Shown here piece by piece: positions 26,311 through 38,302 of a stretch of DNA of 64,000 bases. Each line of letters begins with the position of its first letter. Within the stretch, counting starts at the first letter, position 1. The translations under genes and the position numbers were made by a program. The notes below the pieces were generated by a model. That model had not been told where the DNA came from, did no database searches, and was given only the letters and a program-made list of their open reading frames with translations. Origin of the DNA: Ceratothoa steindachneri (taxonomy: Eukaryota; Arthropoda; Malacostraca; Isopoda; Cymothoidae); assembly GCA_963969495.1 (NCBI GenBank), contig OZ018324.1:142919355-142983354 (forward strand). The letters are read 5' to 3'.

Positions 26311-27177
26311 AAAATAACTTTATGAGCCATATTTATTTTAAAACATCACAAATTACCACATCTATATTTCTCTCCGTTGGACTTTCATCACTAAATATCA
26401 TGAAGCTGATGCTATAATTAATGTAATTTGTCCTATTCTACATCCTCTATAATTCTCTGTCAAAAGCGTTGCCCCTATGAACTAGTCACCAAAAAACCAG
26501 TACCCGGATGCCTTATAAATTCAATAAAAAAGAATCAACTCATGCAACTTAGCTTAGGTAAGGATTTATGGATATCCCTATCATCAACTCAAAGTATTTA
26601 TACCTGTCTTGTGAATCATTCAGTTTATCATATAAAAATACGTTTTCTGATTTTAGAATGTTGTTCAATCCTTTCTGAATCTGTTTTATTTTGTCACCCA
26701 GATGGAATAACCTTGAATCAAACCCACCCAATTCCCAAATTCATCCCACATTGATTTACCAATCAATAGACAAGTCCTAAATTTTGTGACTTTCCAAGTA
26801 ACTATTATCACCAAAATTCAGGCTACTGCGTGGAATGATCACTTTGATGATTTTCAGAAGGACCGATCTTTTCGAGATCAAATAACTACTTTTGTGACGT
26901 ATTATATTTTAATTGTCAGCACGATTTTCTTTATAATGCTAACTGCGTTCTTATCATTTAATCCTTCGATAAGGATGCGCTCATTTACTGAATAGATTAT
27001 CTAAATAGTTTAGTTTTGGTTAAAGTATAAATATATATAATCCTTGTATTTTCTATTATAAGTAACAGGCATTTTGGCACAATTTATATTATATTAGCAA
27101 AGATATTTAACGACATAAACACTGATTCTCTAATCATATAAAGGAAGGAATAATGTTAGCGGCAAAGCTGCTTAACA
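26311..27177. other. AT-rich stretch with no supported gene
   Basis: Open frames at 26428-26754 (plus), 26549-26731 (minus) and 26786-26995 (plus, hydrophobic C-terminal half) have no identified family. They are too short and isolated to call as genes. Confidence 0.5.
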
Positions 27178-27228
27178 TATATATATATATATGAAAAAAA
27201 ACTCATAACTTACACCTGAGTCAGATTT

Positions 27229-27360
27229 ATGATAAATAACACCCACAAGGAAAATGGAAAAACGATTCCGAGTGCTTTTGTCTCTATTCTAAAAGACCTC
27301 TTTAGAATAAAGACGAAAGCGCTCTGCATCGTTTTTCCCTTTTCCTTGTGGGTGTTATTT

Positions 27361-27365
<5 letters not shown>
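27229..27365. repeat. 137-bp near-perfect palindrome beside (TA)n
   Basis: Left arm 27229-27294 (ATGATAAATAACACCCACAA...) pairs with 27300-27365 over about 66 bp per arm with few mismatches and a loop of only a few bases around CCTC at 27294-27298. Both strands therefore translate to similar NNTHKE-GKT-SAFV peptides, which are a by-product of the palindrome and not evidence of a gene. A (TA)n tract follows immediately (27366-27420) and a short one precedes (27178-27192). Confidence 0.85.

Positions 27366-27420
<55 letters not shown>
27366..27420. repeat. (TA)n microsatellite
   Basis: About 55 bp of pure AT alternation directly abutting the palindrome arm. Confidence 0.95.
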
Positions 27421-27421
<1 letters not shown>

Positions 27422-28790
27422 TCACAGTGCAACATTATGAAATCGATGTTTGTGCCTTTATTTGGCCTTTTTTCTGAGAAAAGTATTTGCTTACTCAATT
27501 TGCTGACAGTATAGATTTGGGGCTCAAAACGAAAAGCCAAGCTTTCCATCGATATACATTAGTCGAACATTATTTGAGACAGAGAACAAACCCTACATTT
27601 AAAATGAAATAAATAGTATAATTCTAATTCAATTACATGATATAAACTCGAATTAAAAAATATAGTAAGAGCATTTTCTATAGCTGAAGATTCCAGTTGG
27701 TAAAAAATAAAACCTTAACCAAATTCTTTAGGCAAAAAATCACAATTAACGTCATTGGCAGATAGTCAATGGAAAGACAAAATTATTACAATTGGATAAA
27801 TGGAATGTAATACCAAGTAAAGTTAGTATTTTTATTTCATATATATAAATAAGGCCTAAGATAATAAGGCCTAACACTCCCCCTTCTGTATTAACTCCAG
27901 TACCACCCTTCATCGAGATCTCAACTTAGGCCTAACCTGACCACTTCACATGAAAACAACCAAAGAATTCTCCCATCGCACTTGACAGATTTCACCCAGT
28001 CTAGGTCTTCATTACATATGTAGTTTTGATCTTAACTATTGAGGAAATTTAAATGAAACTCCAACGGTACATAGAGCGAAAATCTATATTTCGAAAAATT
28101 AATATCTTCCACTCAATACCACAAATGAACAAATTTTTACCCAATGTGAACCAATGTTTCCTATTGGTTCACTTTCGGTGTGTAAAATTGACAATTATAA
28201 TTTTCAGTTAAGAACAATGATCAAGATTGTTTTAGCTGTAAGAAATACAACAATGTATGTTAATTTTATGTCCATATGTTCAAATCACCTGCCTATAGAA
28301 CCGGCAGACGAGAGTTTGTTATATTATATTATATTATATGGGAAGGGGGGGTGGGAGGACTGAAGCCTCTTATCTTTTTCATTTTCCTTTAACCCACTTT
28401 GGTGGAGTTTAATTGATGTTTAATTGTTTCAGCGATAGGTGTGGAAAATATGAGGTAAGGCAGAGGAAGGTTAAGATATCATAAGGATTGTAATAGAAAA
28501 CAAGAAACAACATTGAAACCAGCAGTCACTATGAGTTATTATAAAAAAAACAGGGAACGCATGCTTGCAAAAGAACACACACATCCAAAAGTGAGTGACC
28601 AGAGGACAAATATTATAGCAAAACGGAGAAGAATAATACAGAGAGGATTAAATATGGATAGAAGGGGAGAAGTTGACAAAAAATAAACAAATAAGAAAAG
28701 AAACATACGGAATGGCGAGAATCTAATAGACAATTTAGAGGAAGGACGCTCGATCTAAACGAATGAATCCTGCTAATGCGATATGATATA
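27421..28790. other. AT-rich stretch with no supported gene
   Basis: Contains a (TATAT)-type low-complexity tract at 28319-28340 and the 24-bp shared segment at 28388-28411. Open frames at 28154-28363 and 28539-28733 show no domain. Confidence 0.55.
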
Positions 28791-28889
28791 TACAGGGGTT
28801 GGACAAAATAATGGAAACATTAACTAATGCACCCATTCACACCCAAAAAGTTTTTAAAACTTGTTTAAAACGCCTTGTAATGACGTGGA
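28791..28889 (+). mobile_element. Tc1-like transposon end, truncated by retrotransposon copy 2
   Basis: After TA (28791-28792) the sequence CAGGGGTTGGACAAAATAAT continues with GGAAAC, a terminal repeat start that I recognise from Tc1-like elements of several animal groups. The following CTTGTTTAAAACGCCTTGTA also fits the inner part of such ends. It is interrupted at 28890 by the poly(T) that is the poly(A) tail of copy 2. The other transposon end was not found in the window. Confidence 0.6.
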
Positions 28890-29125
28890 TTTTTTTTTTT
28901 CAAGGGGCTATCTGGCGACTGCCCACTTGGGCATAAGTCGCCGCAAACACACAGCACAGTTCTAGGCTACTTTAAAATAAAGTTTTTAACAACAATAACA
29001 ATAAAAAACGGATGACAACCAGGGAGCAAGCTCCGGCGTTGAGGGTAGGTCCCTCTCCCCCCCCCCGGTGCAGAAGCCTGCGACCTACAAAAAAAAACAG
29101 ACAAACAACAATAACAAAAAACAAG

Positions 29126-32100
29126 TTAAATACAAGGAAGAAGGCCGGCCTCCCCAAAATTGTCTATCAGTCCACCAGTCATCATGCACGCACTTGACCC
29201 GAGTACAAGGGACACGCGGTAGCGACCCCACCCATCCCGGTACCGGGACAGGTAACGTGCTCGAAGATCACCCAGACTGCGACATTCGACAAGAATGTGC
29301 CGAACAGTCTGTGGGACGACGCAGTTGTTGCAATAGGGCGCAGGCGAGCGCTCCATCAAATAGCGATGCGTCACACGAGTGGGTCCGATTCGGAGACGAC
29401 AGAAAGCCACCTGAAGCCGTCGAAGCATTGGGGGATAGGTCCATTAGAAGCGTCGCGGCGCAATGGCACGCAACTTTAAGTTCCCTTCGACCGTCTCCAA
29501 TCTTCTTTGCCAAGCAGTCCGAAGAGCTGCCCGTATTCCTGCCATGTAGTCGGTGTGAGGAAGAGCGAAACGCTGGTCCAGTCGCAGAGTCCTCGGGGAC
29601 TCGACATCTGCCCGGCTCGCCAAAACCATGGTGTCACGGATATCGCGAACCAGAAAAAAAAGGAGATTTCAATGCCCCGAGAGCACTCAGGACGCTTTGT
29701 GAGTTGCTATAGATCACAATTCGGTCTTCGAACCAGGCACGTCGCGTAATCTCCCATACCGAGGGGTGTATTGCCGCCAGCTCAGCCGTGAAGACAGACG
29801 CAGCGCCTGGTATAGCACCGCTGACTTCAAACAGAGGGGATACGGCGTGGAAGCCAACCCCCTCTTAACCCTTGCAGCCATCCGTATACACTGGCACCGT
29901 TCCAGCGTGACACGAGGTGTGCTCCGAAAAGGTCGAATGCAATACTTCCGGTGCCGTACAAGCTTTGGGAGCAGAGGCGTCGCCACAAATAGCCAAATGT
30001 GGTACCCTCCAGGGTGGTGTCCTGGGCCGAACCAGGGGCGCCACCGGTCCGAGAGCTATATCTAGCTCTCGTTGGAGTTTCCTGGCACTAGACCCAAAGG
30101 GCTTAGGGTATAACTGGCGTCTCTCGGCGGCATAGGCACCATCGAGATAAGCTGCGGAAGCAGTGAGAGATTTTGGCGACTGAGGGAGGCACCGGGCTCG
30201 CGCGTACAGGCGAGTGATGCACTGCACGCGGCGCAGAGTGAGTGGCATCTCCCTAGCATGGACCAACAGGCTCTCAATGGAGGAAGTGCGGAAGGCACCG
30301 GTCGCAAGGCGAAGGCCAGTGTGGTGGATCGAATCCACCTTCCACAATAAATGTACGGCTGTGGATGCATAAAACTCGCATGCGTATTCTAGCTTCGAAC
30401 AAACAAAGGATCGATAAAAAAGTAGGGCAGTAGCCCTATCAGCGCCCTAAGCGCTGAACGTCACGGAACGAAAAATGTCCATGGCGCGGGTACAAGAGAC
30501 CCTAAGGCTGCGAATATGAGCCTCCCAGGTGAGGCGTCGGTCAAATACAAGACCAAGGAAACGGTGCGATTCCACCACATCCAGGCGCAACCTATTAAAA
30601 AACAAATCTTGGTTGGGGTGAAGCCGTGGATGGCGGCAGAAGTGCACCACCTTAGTCTTGGCCAAAGAAAACCGAAACTTGTGCGCTTCGGCATAGCGAG
30701 AGACGCGGTTCAATGCCTGTTGGAGTCGACGCTCCAGAGGTGGCATCTGGGCCGCGGCAAAAGAGATCGAAAGGTCGTCCACGTAGAGCGTAGCGAGAAC
30801 ATTTTTCGGTAGCACCGAGGTGATGCCGTTTATGCTTAGAGCAAAGAGTGTGACACTGAGGACACTTCTTTGCGGGACACCCTCTTCCTGCTCCTTTGGG
30901 CCGGAGAGGGCTTCTCCCACCCGTACGCGGAATCGACGATCTCACAAAAATTCAGATATAAACATTGGGAGGCGTCCCCTCTCCCTATCGTGTGAAGATT
31001 CTACATAAAAGCGTATCACCATGCGGTATCATAGGCCTTCTCCAGATCGAAAATGACCGTGGCGTAGTGCTGTCTACGAAGGAAAGCCTCGCAGACGGCA
31101 TTTTCCATTCGGAGCAGAGCATCCGACGTGGAGTGGAACTTGTGGAAGCCGCACTGTACAGATAATAGATGGCCTCCGCTGTCCAGAAAAAAGGCTAATC
31201 TAACATTTTTCAATTTCTCCATCAACTTGCACACGCAAGAGGTTAGAGAGATTGGGCGAAAACCAGTCGGAGTAGAGTGATCTATTCCCGGTTTGCGAAA
31301 GGCGAGCACAGTAGCGATTTGCCAGGAGTCTAAGAGAAGACCCTCCACCCAGATCCTGTTAAACAAAATCAAACAGAAAGGCCATGCCTCGCTCACCTAG
31401 GTGTCGAAGCATGGCGTACGGAACATCGTCCGGACCATGGGCGGTGTCCGCGCACGAAGCGAGAGCGGAGCGCAACTCATTTACAGTGAAATTGTCGTGG
31501 AACGGTTCTCCGCCTCTGGAGTTAAAGTCCAGCCGGTGACCTTCCGCGACATGACGACGTGTATTGATTTCTGGCTGAGCAACATCCCAGCTAGAGAATG
31601 CGGAAATAGCAGGTACTAAGGATTTCGCCACAGACACGGGGTCCGGGATTGCGGTCCCATTCTCATAGAGAACGGGAGGGAAGTCCTGCGGGAACTTGCC
31701 CCGAATCCTTTTGACTCGCTTCCACACCTCTGCTAAAGGAATCTTTCAGTTAAGTGAAGACAAGTATGCCCGCCAAGAAGAGCGGTGGGCGTGCTTCTAA
31801 TTATACCGGAACATAGCCCTAGCCCGACGAAATTCAGCGACAGTGAAATCGTTCGGGCGGCGCTTATAGCGCATGTAGGCATAACGCTTCTGTTTTAGGG
31901 CTGTCTCACACTTGGCCGACCACCATAGGAGTGGTCGTCGTGCAAAACGGCCAGACGTCCTAGGAATAGTATACTGGCCCACGGCAATGAGGTTGCCGGA
32001 AAAGAACTCAACAGCCTGATCTACCGAGCTAAACTCCTCGACTGAGATAGAGAATTCAGTCATTTCCTGAAATACATGCCACCGCACCCGCGCCAAGCAC

Positions 32101-32912
32101 CACCAAGGTGGGCTCTCAGGCGGCAGTTGCCCTGAAAATGATACTTGAATACGAAAGTGATCACTACCATGGAGGTCATCGACCACCCCTTAATCAAACT
32201 CAAGGCAAGAAAATGAAGTGGTTCTCGGACAGTAATGCGTAAACTCTTCCACGTTTAGGGCACCTATCTCAAGCTCTTCGATCAGATCGGCAAGGACCTG
32301 TCACCTGGGATTTATTGAGTAATCTCCCCAGAGAGGATACCTGCCGGTCAGATCTCCAAGCAAGAGAAAGGGCCTCGGCAACCGTGCCACGACGCGGCGG
32401 AAGTTCCCCGCGTCGAAGTCAGCTGACGGTGGAATGTACGCAGAAATGATAGTATACCCCCTATCCAGGTGCAGCTGCACAGCCACTTCCTGAAAGGAGG
32501 TATCTAAAGAGAAAGAAAGAACGGAGACATCATGCTGGGTGTAAACAACGCTTTCCCCAAACCGGCTATCCCGTGGTGGTAGGGTCGCAGGACCCTTATA
32601 CCACGGGATGGGAGCGCAGGGGGCACGCGCCTAGCATGGTCTCTTGCAAAAAGATAGCTAACCGAAAACGTGACGAGACGAGCCTACGCAGATCCTTCTA
32701 GTTGGCCTGGAGTCCACGGCAATTCCATTGGAGAAGTATGCCCTTCAGGCCTAGCTCGGAGGAGACGCGGAGGCCCTGCTCGAACAGAACACCCTTACGG
32801 GAATGGCCGAACGCTTCCCGGAGGCAAAACCATGGGCGCTGTTGGCCGAAAAAGAGCGCTGAAGGCGCTTTCGACTTCGAGGACTTATTGGGGGAGGTTG
32901 GGCTCGCCATGA
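29126..32912 (-). pseudogene. ORF2 (endonuclease, reverse transcriptase, RNase H) of retrotransposon copy 2
   Basis: ORF2 products nick target DNA and reverse-transcribe the element RNA. Start MASPTSPNKS (32910), then LQWNCRGLQAN opening the endonuclease; AYIPPSADFDAGNFR and LLLGDLTGRYPLWGD (32420-32320), DDLHGSDHFRIQ (32180). RT: GPDDVPYAMLRHL, GFRPISLTSCVCKLMEK, VIFDLEKAYDTAW (motif A), GVPQRSVLSVTLFALSING (motif B), LYVDDLSISF (catalytic YVDD, about 30790), HRFLGLVFDRRLTW. RNase H: VPVYTDGCKG (29870), FTAELAAIH (29780), IVIYSNSQS (29720), where the catalytic Asp of SDS is Asn. C-terminal zinc finger CNNCVVPQTVRHILVEC (29340). Several stops and frameshifts; inactive. Confidence 0.9.
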
Positions 32913-33017
32913 GAGTCTTTTTCTCCCTCCGCCTCGAAACCTTAGGCGGGCGTTGCGGCTTCGGAGGCGGGGGGCCCTCGTTTCGAGGATCACCGTCTCC
33001 GAGCTACTCGCCCACCT

Positions 33018-34800
33018 CTAGGCGTAGGCGAAGGAGCTGAAGCTCCTTTGTTGCTTTTCTTTTTTTCGGGGGCAAGCTTTAGGAAACCCGGAAGATGGCC
33101 TAACGACCAACTCTAGGTGTTTTGCCTCCTGTGAATCTAACGACTCGGTGGAGGCGCGTGGCCGTATCGCCGTACGGGAAACGGTCCCGATGGGGGAAGA
33201 AGGGGGGGGCCGTGATTTTAGCCTGGGCTGGGTGTGAACCCTTTTTGCCACCAGCTTTATCAGGGAAGCACCCGGGTGAGTAGAGCCCGCAGAAGGGCTC
33301 CTAATGGGCGCGGAAACAAACGTGCTCGTTGGCCTGGATGGGCCAGGAGCATAGGGTGCCATTCTAACTATTGAGGCATATGACGTGCGAGGCAGAGCCG
33401 GGCGCGCCAGGCTTAAGTCCTTAGCCTTGCGGAATGAGAGTCGATTCTGGGCCTGAACGGCTAGGATTTCTTTGTCAAGGAGATAAGCACCACATTGTTT
33501 CGAAGAAGTGGGGTGTGGCTCTCTGAAATTGACACACTTGGCCACAAATGATTTAGACTTATCTAGTGCGGCCTTAGAGCAATTTACACAGACTTCGCTG
33601 ACCCCGACTTTGCACGTCTACAAGAACGATTCGTCTGGCCGAAGCGGTGACAGTAATAGCACCGCTGTGGCAGTGGCACGATTGCCTTCACGCGGTAGCG
33701 GTACCAACCGGCACGCACCGAGTCAGAGAGCTTGTCACAGTCTAAAATGAAGAATAGTGAAGGGGTGGGTCTCAAGGCCCCTCCCTGTTTTTTCATGACA
33801 CGTTTGATCTTGATCACCCTATGGTTGGCTAACTCTAAGGTGATGTCCTCTATGGAGTAGTCAACGAGTTTCCTCGCATAAAATACTCCTTTTACAAAGT
33901 TCATGGTAGAGTTCGGCGTCACACTCACCAGGGTGCTAGGAATTTTTCGAAGAGCACTTATCTTTGCCGCCTCGTCGGGATTCGCTGCATTTGCCAGCAG
34001 GCTCCGCACTGCGCACTTTTGGTCTATGACATATTCGGTGGCTCTGCACCCGAGGGATGGGGGGAAGAGGGGCCGGATGTGCCGATTTTGGCTTGGTCGC
34101 TTGCCAAAGTGGCAGCAGATCCATCCTTCCCCGCAGCCCCCGCGGATGAAGAGGAGCCCCGAGTCTTCTTTGTCTTTTTGTCTTAGTCTTTTTCTTTTTT
34201 GGAGTGGAGGGCGAGGAATGAACCCGCTTCCCAAATCCACCGGCAAAAGCCCCTTACCCAGATGGACAGGCCTCAGCCAGGTCCTTCTCCGAAATTAAGA
34301 AGGTCCTGGTGGTCGCAGGGGCACCGTCCGGAGGAGATCGTTCCCCTCCTTTTACTGCATCAGAAACCTTAGCCGTTTGAGGAGGACCTTGCATAGGGGC
34401 GGATTTGGGTTCAGTGTTTGGCGCCGAGCCCGGATTCCTCCCCATGGAAGGCCCTTCCGTCTGAGGCTGGGTTTCCTCAAGGACCATGTCTATCACAGGA
34501 GGGGCCTCCACTTGGCCATCCCCTCCCAGGACATCGCAGGTTCCCTTGGCAGTGTCGCCACTCTTGTGTGTGGAGGCAATTTTCAATATTCTTTGCCAGC
34601 AGGTCTTTTGAGGAAAGCGTCTGAAGGGGCCTGGCTTCACTCTCCCCCCTAAGGGGGTTTGCCATACCGAGCCGCTTACACGAGGGGCGGTCGGCAATGG
34701 GCTGCCTGCTGGCTTTCTTGGCAGTCCCCTTGCAAAGAAAAGACGGGACTGCCGCTGGAAAAAGGGAGGTGCCCGAAAGCAGCTCCAGAGAAGGGGCTGT
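33018..34800 (-). pseudogene. ORF1 (gag-like) of retrotransposon copy 2, N-terminus missing
   Basis: 34805-34254 is the Pro/Ser-rich N-terminal part; 34246-33584 carries the RNA-binding-like domain (LANHRVIKIKRVMKKQG, PSLFFILDCDKLSDSVRAGW) and the first zinc knuckle CYYCHRFGQTNRSC, in which the zinc-binding His is replaced by Gln. 33545-33018 has the third knuckle KCVNFREPHPTSSKQC, with its second Cys replaced by Phe, and a basic Ser/Pro-rich C-terminal tail. Damaged knuckles and broken frames show it is a pseudogene. Confidence 0.8.
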
Positions 34801-37800
34801 GGCAAAGCATGAGTATTTTTCGTAAGACGTGTCTATTTATCACAATACGCACTATGATTTTAAATAAAGGCCAAATAACTGACATATGCAGCATATAAAT
34901 AAGTCTTACTACTAGTCAAATCTGATGCTCATATCCATTACATCTAAATAAATAAAAGCTGAAATTGTACTATCCGGAAAATGAAGCTTGACACTCATGT
35001 TGCATCGAATATCACGAAAAGCCAAAGTAAAGAGACCCTCAAGGTGTTTGCTCTCCTATGTTTGCGATGATCAAACGAAACGTAATTCAATTAAAAAAAT
35101 TTCTTCCTCCAAACAAATTGTTCAGCCACTTAGAAAAAAATAACCAAAATTTTTTATTTTTTATTTCACGGCTTAAAACAAGAATTATTGAATAATTATA
35201 TAAATATTACACAAACAGCTTAAAATCAAATAGTTGGAAATATTATAATTTAAGAAAAATTTTCCAAATACTAAATAAAACGAGAAATAGTTAATGCAGA
35301 ACAATTGCGATATTAAAGAAATACCAAATAACAATTTTGGTGGTTCGTATACTTTGAATGATTGGAAGGAAAGTCACTAGGTTAACTTTGAACCCCCTAT
35401 GCAGGAAATTTTCTACTTTTTTTACGCTAACCTACACAGCCTTCGATTTATATGGTGACTGGAAAAACTCAAATCACTTTAATATATAAAATGTTCTTTT
35501 GACTTTTCCCTAAATGGTGTCCGAACTTATACACTTTTATAAATATCGAGGCAGAAAAATATCAGTGAAATTTTATTCAATTACCATACATTCAGGTTTT
35601 AGGTTTAAAAAGCTAGGTTGAAACTATGGAAAAACTGTTTTGAGTGAACAAAGACAACCAAATCAAATGCGTTGCGGCATAATGAACGGCGCTCATATAC
35701 TATAATGAGTCTCAGAACTCGCGTCGTACCTTTTCTAAGAAAAAAAAATTTAAAGGACAAAATAATATCGAAAAAATACCGGTTTCTTTTACTTTCAAGA
35801 TAACTTCCTTCCATGAACATGAAGGCAAAAAGGTATTATTACGAAATCACGATAAATATACTGAATGGATATACATTAAAGTTAAAAACGAAAATGGAGG
35901 GGAGATTTTCATATCCTCGCTTATATAACGTGGTCTAAAAAAATGTAAACTAGTTATTTCTCGTAAAATCAATCCTACATATAAGCTCACTACCCATAAC
36001 CTCCCCATTTTACTTTATAATCCCTTTTTAAACTCTAGAGAGATATTGCCATTTGTTTATCTCTTATGAGAAAATAAGTTGGGAAGCTAATCCGACTCTA
36101 CTTAATAAATGGACCAAATGAAAAGTGCTTACCGTAGATCGAATACTTTGGAATTGTATGAGCAATGCAATGGCCTTTAACTATAATATTAGACGGATAT
36201 GAATGGAGAATCAAAGAGAATTCCTTTTTTAATCATTTACAACATATTGGAGTTTGCTCCTACTTAATTACAAAATACGTAAGAGCTTAGGGAGAAGTAT
36301 TTTAATGATGCCTATATTGACCAGAATTTTGTAATTAAATCTAAATTTTCCTTTAAGACATTAATTCTAAATGCGAACTGGTTCTTAAATACTCAAAATT
36401 GCCTCGATTACCCAGGTAAAATCTTCATTAATCAGATTTCTTTATTGATTTAAACAAATAAATTTAACTTTCTTTAACCTGGTCCATAGCCCATTTTGAA
36501 ATAGAGGATAGATTGTTTTCTAACGAAAACCAGTCAATTAATTATTAAGGATCTTAGGGACCAGTTTGAAGATTAGTTATCAAATAATGCTTGGAAATAT
36601 GTAGTTAGGGAGTGATTTTTATTCTAAATTTATTATCGTAGCATCATTTATCAAATGTAAGGGTTGATTTTCAAATATTTCTTTCTCTTTAAAGTCATTT
36701 TAATAATAACACTTTCTTTTATTACCTCCTTACATCTCATCTTATCATCCATTGATGATGATGGTAATCATTGAGCAATCAAAAGCTCTTCGTAGGGTGG
36801 TACATCACCACTTCAGTTTTGTACTCATCACACCCGCATTTTGATGATGTTTGCTTTTTTGCCCATCTACAGTTAATTACTTTCTTCGACAATGATAAGA
36901 TAGGGTATTCCAAACAATAATGCTAAAAGGATTGGAGTCTAGTGGCAATGGCTCTTCATAGGTATTGTTTAATATTTTGAATTACAAAATGGAGCAGATT
37001 GAACTTTACCTTTTAGCAAACTTTAAGGTTACCACAGCAGTTGCCACCATATACCCAATCACAGCAAACATAGGAAAAACAGAGTGATGGAAGGCTTAAT
37101 GACTTTAAATGGAAAGAAAAGGAGACGAGGTAAAGAAACTTGCGAAAACTGAAAGACATAATAACTCCCAAGAAAATAACATCCTTAACAAGAAAAACAA
37201 CGAAAAGGCTTAAGAAAGACAAAAACTATAATAGAACATCCGTAAACATTTACTATTGAAAAAGGCGTAATACGAGTAACGTTTTCGTATACTCGTTTAA
37301 GGTAAAACAAGAGCTGAAATTTTAACGAGTGCGTCCCTTCTATGCCCCAATGCCTGAAGAAAGATCTGCAGCTTTATATCTTACACACACTAATGCCTCC
37401 TCTAACGTCACCTCTTTAACAGATCTCTTCCGGGTAAGTTTATGCAAAAATGCTCTCGTTGGTTTTCGCACATAATATTTTTCTTTTCTCTTTTCATTTG
37501 GTCGTTTTGGTCTAGTAAACTTGAAGACTAAAGGCCTAGTAAATGAATTAAATTGAATAAAAGCAAGCTATAACAAGGCAAAAGGGTGAAGAAAGAAAAA
37601 ATTGGAGACAACTTAAAACAAGATTTGAAAAAGCAAAAGAAAAACAAGAGTGAACAGCGCATGACAAGTAAAAAAAAACTCAAAGAGAAAAGAGTTAAAA
37701 ACTATGGAAGGGAATTGAAGACAAAAAATATATTAAACAAGACATAATTCTACAAGGTGAGTTCGGACAACATGAATCACAGAGAAATGTCTAAAAAAAA

Positions 37801-38003
37801 TAGCCAAATCAGCTTTAATTGGAAATTGAGTGGAGTTAATCAGTCAAGTGAACAAAAATTTAAACTCAAATTCCCAAACTTATGCGTGTCTCTGATCATT
37901 ATAAATTATCGTTTGATTTATAACTCATAAAATAGGAAAATAATTTCAGCCACTCATAATTATCTGATGAGCCAGCGAATTTCATTAAGACATTAAAATA
38001 AAT
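34801..38003. other. AT-rich stretch with no supported gene
   Basis: More than 3 kb without a recognisable coding domain, repeat or RNA gene. Small open frames (35605-35820, 37013-37222 minus) are lysine/phenylalanine-rich as expected from base composition. Confidence 0.6.
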
Positions 38004-38006
38004 GAT

Positions 38007-38302
38007 TTATATACCATGTTACGAAAGATATTTTGGAACAACCGGCGAATCTAAAGCAATTAATTGAAATTGATTGGTTTCATTCTTTGAGCTCCATGAG
38101 AAAGATTGACCAGATTGTGTACACTGGCCTATATTGTACAGATGTCCTTACTAGGAGAACAGTGGTCAGTAGTAAGAACATTTGGGGATTTAAGATAGAT
38201 GATCCCTTCGAGGTTCCAAGTGCCACAATTAGGTTATTCCTACAAATTATCGGCAGAGACGAAGATGGTAAGGCTTGCTACAACATATATGTGGAAGTAT
38301 AG
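38007..38302 (+). CDS. Orphan open frame, possible exon or relic, unknown family
   Basis: About 98 codons are open between a TGA at 38004 and the stop at 38300-38302. There is no ATG in the first third; the frame enters from upstream as VTKDILEQPANLKQLIEIDW and ends IGRDEDGKACYNIYVEV. Composition is balanced and protein-like, unlike most AT-driven frames around it, with both hydrophobic and charged residues. I do not recognise a family. It could be an exon whose partners are not visible, a fragment of a mobile element, or chance. Confidence 0.3.

Larger units (their letters stand above)
28890..34800 (-). mobile_element. Jockey/I-type non-LTR retrotransposon, copy 2 (most complete)
   Basis: Minus-strand GC-rich element about 5.9 kb long. 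The 3' end is an 11-base T run (28890-28900), i.e. a poly(A) tail. 3' UTR 28901-29125, ORF2 29126-32912, ORF1 33018-34800. The right end at about 34800 falls inside ORF1 compared with copies 1 and 3 (shared CTCCAGAGAAGGGG, then divergence), so it is 5'-truncated, typical of incomplete reverse transcription. No target-site duplication was visible. All copies together define gag, endonuclease, RT and RNase H, consistent with the I/Jockey superfamily. Confidence 0.9.

Noticed and set aside
29068..29712. 214-codon plus-strand open frame
   Set aside because: Antisense shadow of the RNase H and zinc-finger end of retrotransposon copy 2.
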